Assembly: GCA_902619315.1 (NCBI GenBank)
Contig: CACNDW010000004.1
Location: 1 to 64,000 of the forward strand
DNA from: an uncultured Bacteroidota bacterium
Lineage (GTDB): Bacteria; Bacteroidota; Bacteroidia; Flavobacteriales; Flavobacteriaceae
Direction: 5' to 3'
Length of the DNA stretch: 64,000 nt
Shown here: positions 58,259 through 64,000 of the stretch, in pieces
How the letters are laid out: each line of letters begins with the position of its first letter
How positions within the stretch are numbered: position 1 is the stretch's first letter
Notes under the pieces: model-generated
What the model saw: only the letters and a program-made list of their open reading frames with translations
Database searches by the model: none
What the model was told of the DNA's origin: nothing
Made by a program: the position numbers and the translations under genes

Positions 58259-58984
58259 TTACATTTGAAAATAGACTTCATCAAAAGGAATCCTAAATCG
58301 GGGGCCGTAAACTCCTTTTTTTGTTCGGATGCCACAACCAATGATCATACTGATTTCTGCTGTTTTGGGCAGATTTAATGTTTTTTTTACCCTCTTAGAA
58401 TCAAAGCCCTCCATGGTGCATGTATCGTAACCATAACCAGCCATACTTACCAAAAAGTTTTGTGCGGCCAATGCTGTGCTTTTGTGAGCTACAACTCGCA
58501 TATCTGATTTTTTAACCTGTCGATAAACCACTTGCTTTATTCCTTTTAAATACACAACTATACTTTTTATCCACCCACCAAAATTCCCAACACTGTATAT
58601 TTTAGGAAGTATTTTCTGGTAATAGGATGTTGCTGCTCTGATTTTTTTTGGATCATTATTTTTTGACTTTTCAAACTCCAATTTTATAAAATCCACATTG
58701 GAGGCTATTCTTTTTTCCCAAAGGTCTTTTCTAACAACAGGAATTACAAACTGTTTAGCCGTTTTGGCAGCAGGCTGATTGAAACATTCTAATGCTATCT
58801 TTTTAATTAATTCAGCATCGGTGATGTGGTAAAACTCCCAAAGTTGAAGGTTGCTACTGTTGGGAGCTAAAATAGCCTGCTCTATGCACTTTTTAACTGT
58901 CTTAGAGTTAATGTTTTTTTTATCATCGAAAACCCTCACCGAGCGGCGATATTCGATTGCCTCACTTACTTTCTTTTCGCACAT
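58259..58984 (-). CDS. Nitroreductase-family flavoprotein
   Basis: This 241-residue FMN protein of the nitroreductase/NAD(P)H oxidoreductase family has the opening EYRRSVRVFDDKKNIN (FMN-binding RRSxR), APNSSNLQLWEFYHI (FMN contact), and a C-terminal LVSMAGYGYDTCTMEGFD followed by ISMIIGCGIRTKKGVYGPRFR, the conserved G-G-x-R end. The substrate is not predictable; nitro compounds, quinones or enones are possible. An insertion of about 25 residues around RKDLWEKRIASNVDF is unlike the shortest family members. The ATG overlaps the aldehyde dehydrogenase stop by one base (TAATG), so it is co-transcribed with that gene. Confidence 0.85.
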   Translation of the reverse strand: MCEKKVSEAIEYRRSVRVFDDKKNINSKTVKKCIEQAILAPNSSNLQLWEFYHITDAELIKKIALECFNQPAAKTAKQFVIPVVRKDLWEKRIASNVDFIKLEFEKSKNNDPKKIRAATSYYQKILPKIYSVGNFGGWIKSIVVYLKGIKQVVYRQVKKSDMRVVAHKSTALAAQNFLVSMAGYGYDTCTMEGFDSKRVKKTLNLPKTAEISMIIGCGIRTKKGVYGPRFRIPFDEVYFQM

Positions 58985-60375
58985 TAAAGATTTTTTAATA
59001 AAAACTTCAACAAAGATAAGGACTTTGGATAAGGTGCATATCGTCCTGGAAGGTCAAATAAAAAACTGCGTTTAATGACCGGTTTTTCGTGTGAGAAATT
59101 TTTAAAACTATACTTACCATGATAAGCCCCCATTCCACTATGACCTACCCCTCCAAAAGGAAGGTTATCATTTGCAAATTGTATTATCGAGTCATTGGCT
59201 ACACCCCCACCAAAGGAGTAACGTTTGAAGAGCTTATCGATGAATTTTTTTCTCTTAGAAAAAACATAAAAGGCTAAGGGGCGCTCCCTGTTTTCAAGAA
59301 GTTTATGAATCATTTCCTCATTACTATAGCTAATAATAGGTAAAATGGGTCCAAATATTTCTTCCTTCATCAATTCACTGTCTAAATTTGGATTATCAAC
59401 CAATGTCGGCCCGAAAAAAAAATCCTTTTCATCTGTATTTCCTCCATAAATAACGTTTTGATTGGCAAGAGAGGCTTTTAATTTATTAAAATGGTTTTGG
59501 TGAGCGATTCGACCATAGTCTGGAGAATCTTGTTGATTTTTTCCATAAGCTTTTTCGATTTGAAAGATCAGTTCTTGGGTTAATTGATCTTTTATTTTTT
59601 CGTGTACCAATAAATAATCTGGAGCAATACAGGTTTGCCCGCAGTTAAGAAATTTACCCCATACTATTCTTTTACTCGTAATGCGAATAGGAGCAGTGTT
59701 ATCAACAATACAAGGACTTTTTCCTCCTAATTCCAAAGTTGTAGGAGTGAGGTGTTCAGCAGCAGCTTTGGCGACGATTTTTCCAATCGAAGTACTACCA
59801 GTAAACATAATAAAATCCCATTTTTTCTTTAGTAGCAATGTTGCTGTGGATGCATCTCCTTCGACCACGGCAACGTGGTCATGGTCAAAAACAACTTTTA
59901 TTATAGATTTAATTAAATTTCCAGTCTGAGGTGCAAACTCCGAAGGCTTTAAAACTACAGTATTTCCAGCCGCAACAGCACCAACTAGTGGAGTAATCGC
60001 CAGCTGGAACGGATAGTTCCAAGGACTGATGATCAAAGTATTACCATAAGGTTCCGGTAATATGTAGTCTTTAGAGGGGAAATTGATGAGGCTACTTTTC
60101 GCTCGATGGTTACGATTCCAAAGGGGGAGCATTCTTATCATTTTACTGATCTCTTTCTCCACCAATACCACTTCAGATGTCATCGACTCAAAGCCCGATT
60201 TACTTAAATCTTTCTTCAGCGCATCGTAAATGTCTTTTTCTCGCTTCTGTATCTCTTTCTTTAAAGCTTTTAGTTTTTTAATTCTAAAAACTGTGGTCTG
60301 AGTGATTTGAGTATTGAAAAAGTTTTTTTGCTTTTGATGTAAATTATCAACTGCCTTTTCTGAATTATATTCCAT
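58984..60375 (-). CDS. Aldehyde dehydrogenase (class 3-like)
   Basis: This protein has 463 residues from the ATG at 60375; an upstream in-frame TTG at 60417 would add 14 residues and is less likely. It belongs to the NAD(P)+-dependent aldehyde dehydrogenase family. Visible are LPEPYGNTLIISPWNYPFQL, AAGNTVVLKPSEFAP, FTGSTSIGKIVAKAAAEHL, the Glu base in TLELGGKSPCIVD, the catalytic Cys in FLNCGQTCIAPDYLLV and VNDSIIQF-like VANDSIIQFANDNLPFGGVGHSGMG. The short N terminus and absence of an N-terminal coenzyme-binding extension fit the class 3 (fatty aldehyde) group. Head of the four-gene unit. Divergent from ilvD with 210 bases between the chosen starts. Confidence 0.88.
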   Translation of the reverse strand: MEYNSEKAVDNLHQKQKNFFNTQITQTTVFRIKKLKALKKEIQKREKDIYDALKKDLSKSGFESMTSEVVLVEKEISKMIRMLPLWNRNHRAKSSLINFPSKDYILPEPYGNTLIISPWNYPFQLAITPLVGAVAAGNTVVLKPSEFAPQTGNLIKSIIKVVFDHDHVAVVEGDASTATLLLKKKWDFIMFTGSTSIGKIVAKAAAEHLTPTTLELGGKSPCIVDNTAPIRITSKRIVWGKFLNCGQTCIAPDYLLVHEKIKDQLTQELIFQIEKAYGKNQQDSPDYGRIAHQNHFNKLKASLANQNVIYGGNTDEKDFFFGPTLVDNPNLDSELMKEEIFGPILPIISYSNEEMIHKLLENRERPLAFYVFSKRKKFIDKLFKRYSFGGGVANDSIIQFANDNLPFGGVGHSGMGAYHGKYSFKNFSHEKPVIKRSFLFDLPGRYAPYPKSLSLLKFLLKNL

Positions 60376-60508
60376 TGTTTGGTATTTTTGAGGCTTGTTT
60401 TTATAAATATAATTCAAATAGATTTCATATATTTTTTTTTTGTTTGAATGTGTTATTAACTATCATTTAATTAGCTGATAATCATTTAATTAAATTGATT
60501 TAAATTAA

Positions 60509-60539
60509 TTTGGATATAATTTACAACAACATAAATTTC
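60509..60539 (+). promoter_or_regulatory. Putative ilvD-ilvB promoter
   Basis: TTTG at 60509-60512 and TAAATTTC at 60532-60539 (one mismatch to TAnnTTTG) are 19 bases apart, the spacing expected for Bacteroidota promoters. Transcription would begin near 60546 and leave a leader of about 39 bases before the ATG at 60585. I see no attenuator hairpin or leader peptide. Confidence 0.45.
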
Positions 60540-60584
60540 ATAGCTTACGGTTCCTAGCCATTAATTTAGTAAAGAATTTGTAAA

Positions 60585-62258
60585 ATGACACTTAATAAAT
60601 ACAGCAAACGGGTAACACAAGATCCCACACAACCTGCTGCTCAAGCAATGCTTCATGCAATTGGTATGGTCGATGAGGATTTTGATAAACCATTGATTGG
60701 GATTGCCAGTACTGGCTACGAAGGTAACCCCTGTAACATGCACCTAAACAATCTTTCGGTGCACGTAAAAGAGGGAATTGCACCCCACCAAATGTTAGGT
60801 TTGATTTTCAATACCATAGGTGTGAGTGATGGAATTTCCATGGGAACTCCAGGTATGCGTTTTTCTTTACCCTCCAGAGATGTAATTGCAGACTCAATAG
60901 AGACTGTAGTACAAGCAATGTCCTATGATGGTTTGGTTACGGTAGTGGGTTGTGACAAAAATATGCCCGGAGCTTTGATTGGGATGCTGCGACTAAATCG
61001 CCCAAGCATATTGGTTTATGGAGGAACCATTGCATCGGGATGTGTCAAAGACAAAGAATTAGATGTTGTCTCAGCTTTTGAAGCTTGGGGTCAGAAAGTG
61101 GCTGGAAAAATAGACGAAAACGAATATAAAAAGGTAATACAAAATGCCTGTCCTGGTGCTGGTGCTTGCGGAGGAATGTATACAGCCAACACTATGGCCT
61201 CAGCCATTGAAGCTCTCGGGATGTCGTTGCCCTTTAGCTCCTCTAATCCTGCTGTAAGTCAAGAAAAAATTCAAGATTGTAAAGCTGTTGGTGTGGCCAT
61301 GAGGCACCTTATCGTAGAGGATCTAAAACCTTTAGATATTGTTACCAAAAAATCCTTGGAAAACGCATTACGTTTGATAGCCATTCTAGGAGGATCTACA
61401 AATGCTGTTTTACACTTTTTGGCTATTGCCCATGCCGCTGATATCAATTTGACAATTGACGATTTTCAAAAAATAAGTGATTCAACACCTTTCCTTGCAG
61501 ACCTTAAACCCAGCGGTAAATATTTAATGAAAGACCTCCATGCTATTGGAGGTATTCCTGCAGTATTAAAATTTATGCTTGAAAACAACTTGCTTAATGG
61601 AGATTGCATGACCATTACCGGTAAAACTTTGGCAGAAAATTTGACCGATGTTAATTGTTTAAAAGAGGGGCAAGACCTGATCCGATCTTTGGATAATCCT
61701 ATTAAATCTACTGGTCATATAAGAATTCTCAAGGGAAATTTAGCCCTAGAGGGTTCTGTTGCCAAAATCACTGGAAAAGAAGGACTTAAATTTGCAGGGC
61801 CAGCACGTGTTTTTGATGGTGAATTCGCAGCTAATGATGGAATTGGAACAGGAAAAGTAAAAAAAGGAGATGTAGTAGTGATTCGTTACGAAGGGCCAAA
61901 AGGTGGTCCTGGAATGCCCGAAATGCTGAAGCCAACCGCAGCCATAATGGGAGCTGGATTGGGCAAGGATGTTGCCTTGATTACCGATGGTAGATTCTCC
62001 GGTGGGACCCATGGATTTGTTGTAGGACATATTGTTCCTGAGGCACAAGAGGGTGGAGTTATTGCTTTGTTAAAAGATGGTGATATCATCACCATTGATG
62101 CCGAAACCAACACCTTGTGTGTAGATTTATCAGATCAAGAGATTGAAAAAAGAAGAATTAATTGGGTACAACCTCCTTATAAGTTTTCAAAGGGGGTATT
62201 ACTAAAGTATATAAAAAGTGTTTCAACAGCCTCTCAGGGTTGCGTAACCGATAATTAA
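60585..62258 (+). CDS. ilvD: Dihydroxy-acid dehydratase
   Basis: This 557-residue Fe-S enzyme makes the 2-oxoacid precursors of valine, isoleucine and leucine. It has [20 protein letters not shown] (Cys ligand near 48), [16 protein letters not shown] (Cys ligand near 119), [21 protein letters not shown] (Cys ligand near 190), [27 protein letters not shown] and the C-terminal [19 protein letters not shown]. The Cys spacing and loops match the [2Fe-2S] type. Complete at the family's usual length. It has a promoter-like box pair upstream and is followed by ilvB after four bases. Confidence 0.96.
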   Translation: MTLNKYSKRVTQDPTQPAAQAMLHAIGMVDEDFDKPLIGIASTGYEGNPCNMHLNNLSVHVKEGIAPHQMLGLIFNTIGVSDGISMGTPGMRFSLPSRDVIADSIETVVQAMSYDGLVTVVGCDKNMPGALIGMLRLNRPSILVYGGTIASGCVKDKELDVVSAFEAWGQKVAGKIDENEYKKVIQNACPGAGACGGMYTANTMASAIEALGMSLPFSSSNPAVSQEKIQDCKAVGVAMRHLIVEDLKPLDIVTKKSLENALRLIAILGGSTNAVLHFLAIAHAADINLTIDDFQKISDSTPFLADLKPSGKYLMKDLHAIGGIPAVLKFMLENNLLNGDCMTITGKTLAENLTDVNCLKEGQDLIRSLDNPIKSTGHIRILKGNLALEGSVAKITGKEGLKFAGPARVFDGEFAANDGIGTGKVKKGDVVVIRYEGPKGGPGMPEMLKPTAAIMGAGLGKDVALITDGRFSGGTHGFVVGHIVPEAQEGGVIALLKDGDIITIDAETNTLCVDLSDQEIEKRRINWVQPPYKFSKGVLLKYIKSVSTASQGCVTDN

Positions 62259-62262
62259 TCAG

Positions 62263-63996
62263 ATGAAAACAAAAGAGCAAATTGCCTTACAAGAGCAAGA
62301 AAGTGAAAGTATTAAAATTTCTGGTGCAGAAGCTGTCATAAGATGTCTTTTGGCTGAGGGTGTAGATTTGATTTACGGCTATCCTGGTGGTGCAATTATG
62401 CCTGTTTATGACGAATTGTATAAGTTTCAAGATCAATTGAATCACGTATTGACTAGACACGAACAAGGGGCAACACATGCTGCACAAGGATATGCTAGAA
62501 CCTCTGGAAAGGTTGGAGTAGCTATAGCTACATCCGGACCAGGCGCAACAAATCTAGTTACTGGAATAGCAGATGCACAGATCGATTCCACACCAATGGT
62601 TTGCATCACCGGTCAAGTTGGGTCACACCTTTTAGGATCTGATGCCTTTCAAGAAACCGATATCATAGGTATTTCTACTCCTGTGACTAAATGGAATTAT
62701 CAAATTACCAAGGCTTCTGAAATCCCTGAAATTTTTGCAAAAGCATTTTTCATTGCCAGATCTGGAAGACCCGGACCGGTACTAATCGATATTACCAAGG
62801 ATGCACAATTCGACACCTTTGATTTTATATATAAAAAATGTAAGGGAGTAAGAAGTTATAAACCCTTTCATGCTTTGGATACCCATGCGGTTACCAAAGC
62901 TGCGGAGTTGATCAACAAGGCCAAAAAACCATTTATTGTGTGGGGTCAAGGGGTTATCCTTGGCCAGGCTGAGGAGCAGTTCAAATCCTTTGTTGAAAAG
63001 TCGGGGATTCCAGCTGCTTGGACTATATTAGGACTGTCTGCACTGCCAACCGCTCACCCACTTAACGTAGGAATGGTTGGAATGCATGGGAATTACGGTC
63101 CCAACTTATTGACTAACGAATGTGACTTACTTATTGCTGTTGGAATGCGCTTCGATGATAGGGTGACTGGAAATTTGGAGACTTATGCTAAACAGGCCAA
63201 AATAATTCACTTTGAAATTGATCCTGCTGAAATCAATAAAAATGTAAAAGTAGATTTACCAGTTTTAGGAAATTGTAAAGAAAGTTTAGATGCCCTTATA
63301 CCGCTAATTGAAAAAAAATCTCATAATAAATGGATGGGACGTTTTGATGAATTGATGAAAGTGGAGGTAGATCAAGTGATCAATAAGGACTTGTACCCAA
63401 AAAAGGATGGGCTAACTATGGGAGAAGTCATTGTCTCGATCAACAAACATACCCGTGGCGATGCCGTCTTGGTGACCGATGTTGGTCAACACCAAATGGT
63501 GGCTTGTAGGTACACAGAATTCATCCATACCAGAAGTAATGTAACCTCGGGAGGTTTGGGAACCATGGGGTTTGCTTTGCCGGCTGCTTTAGGTGCTAAA
63601 ATGGGCGCTCCTGAAAGAGAAGTTGTGGCCGTGATAGGGGATGGGGGATACCAAATGACAATTCAAGAGTTGGGAACCATTTTCCAAACCCAAGCTGCTG
63701 TTAAAATTGTAGTTTTAAACAATGAGTTTTTGGGTATGGTGAGACAATGGCAACAGTTGTTTTTTGACAAACGCTATGCATCTACCGAAATGGTAAACCC
63801 TAATTTTATAGCAATTGCAAAAGGTTATTATTTGGACGCCAAAAAGGTTGATAAACGAGAAAATTTAGACTCTGCGGTGGCTGACATGATAGCCTCTGAA
63901 AAACCATACTTTTTAGAGGTTTGTGTTGAAAAAGAAGATAATGTTTTTCCAATGATTCCATCAGGAGCATCGGTTTCTGATATACGTCTTAAATAA
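62263..63996 (+). CDS. ilvB: Acetolactate synthase, large catalytic subunit
   Basis: This 577-residue thiamine diphosphate enzyme makes acetolactate and acetohydroxybutyrate. The opening AEAVIRCLLAEGVDLIYGYPGGAIMP is followed by RHEQGATHAAQGYARTSGK, with the catalytic Glu, and TSGPGATNLVTGIADAQ. The ThDP-binding motif AVIGDGGYQMTIQELGT starts GDG near residue 460 and ends in NNEFLGMVRQWQQLFF. Complete at the 3' end, stopping five bases before the window edge. The separate regulatory subunit (ilvN/ilvH) and ilvC would be expected beyond the window in the same operon. Confidence 0.96.
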   Translation: MKTKEQIALQEQESESIKISGAEAVIRCLLAEGVDLIYGYPGGAIMPVYDELYKFQDQLNHVLTRHEQGATHAAQGYARTSGKVGVAIATSGPGATNLVTGIADAQIDSTPMVCITGQVGSHLLGSDAFQETDIIGISTPVTKWNYQITKASEIPEIFAKAFFIARSGRPGPVLIDITKDAQFDTFDFIYKKCKGVRSYKPFHALDTHAVTKAAELINKAKKPFIVWGQGVILGQAEEQFKSFVEKSGIPAAWTILGLSALPTAHPLNVGMVGMHGNYGPNLLTNECDLLIAVGMRFDDRVTGNLETYAKQAKIIHFEIDPAEINKNVKVDLPVLGNCKESLDALIPLIEKKSHNKWMGRFDELMKVEVDQVINKDLYPKKDGLTMGEVIVSINKHTRGDAVLVTDVGQHQMVACRYTEFIHTRSNVTSGGLGTMGFALPAALGAKMGAPEREVVAVIGDGGYQMTIQELGTIFQTQAAVKIVVLNNEFLGMVRQWQQLFFDKRYASTEMVNPNFIAIAKGYYLDAKKVDKRENLDSAVADMIASEKPYFLEVCVEKEDNVFPMIPSGASVSDIRLK

Positions 63997-64000
63997 TCGA

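Overview
The window is a low-GC, gene-dense chromosomal segment of a member of the Bacteroidota, most likely a marine Flavobacteriaceae. The evidence is two giant surface proteins with gliding-motility-type (CHU_C, type B) C-terminal sorting domains for type IX secretion, each paired with a PorP/SprF-like gene; an arginine operon built around the Bacteroidota-type N-acyl-ornithine carbamoyltransferase; DUF5916 proteins; almost no Shine-Dalgarno sequences; several TTG starts; and promoter-like TAnnTTTG boxes. I see no rRNA, phage, insertion sequence or CRISPR array. One tRNA (Ser, anticodon TGA) is present.

Layout. 1-4080: a partial Na+/solute symporter, a LysE-type exporter and an M3 dipeptidyl carboxypeptidase, all on the minus strand. 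4246-15211: a membrane-anchored AraC regulator divergent from a plus-strand surface operon (coiled-coil/propeller lipoprotein, PorP/SprF, BspA-type adhesin, OmpA-family protein), then a lipoprotein esterase and a second PorP/SprF. 15214-25893: one giant adhesin gene (about 3,560 codons) with beta-helix, LamG, cadherin-like, discoidin-like, Ig-like, TSP3 and CHU_C modules, in an operon with the second PorP/SprF. 26350-31589: an M28 peptidase, two lipoproteins and a DUF5916 outer-membrane-type protein. 31711-37454: tRNA-Ser with its own terminator, then minus-strand housekeeping genes (ftsK, lolA-like, lptF/G-like, ribB with a decayed ribA half). 37565-42873: katG, nhaC-type antiporter, lpdA. 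42927-51649: a nine-gene arginine/proline operon (GNAT, argG, argC, proC, argD, argF', argB, argE', argH). 51650-51969: a gap with an unexplained GC-rich structured element. 51970-55255: tilS and dsbD. 55262-60375: a second DUF5916 protein, creatininase-type amidohydrolase, nitroreductase and aldehyde dehydrogenase, apparently one operon. 60585-63996: ilvD and ilvB.

How the genes work together. The two adhesins share a related Ig-like/TSP3/CHU_C stalk but carry unrelated heads, and each sits next to its own PorP/SprF, which suggests modular type IX surface cassettes. The arginine operon encodes a complete route from glutamate to arginine through N-acylated intermediates. Its carbamoyltransferase has Ser at the specificity position, which points to N-succinyl rather than N-acetyl intermediates. 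The branched-chain amino acid genes at the right edge probably continue beyond the window.

I did no database searches. Domain names rest on motif recognition, and residue ranges for the long repeat proteins are approximate.
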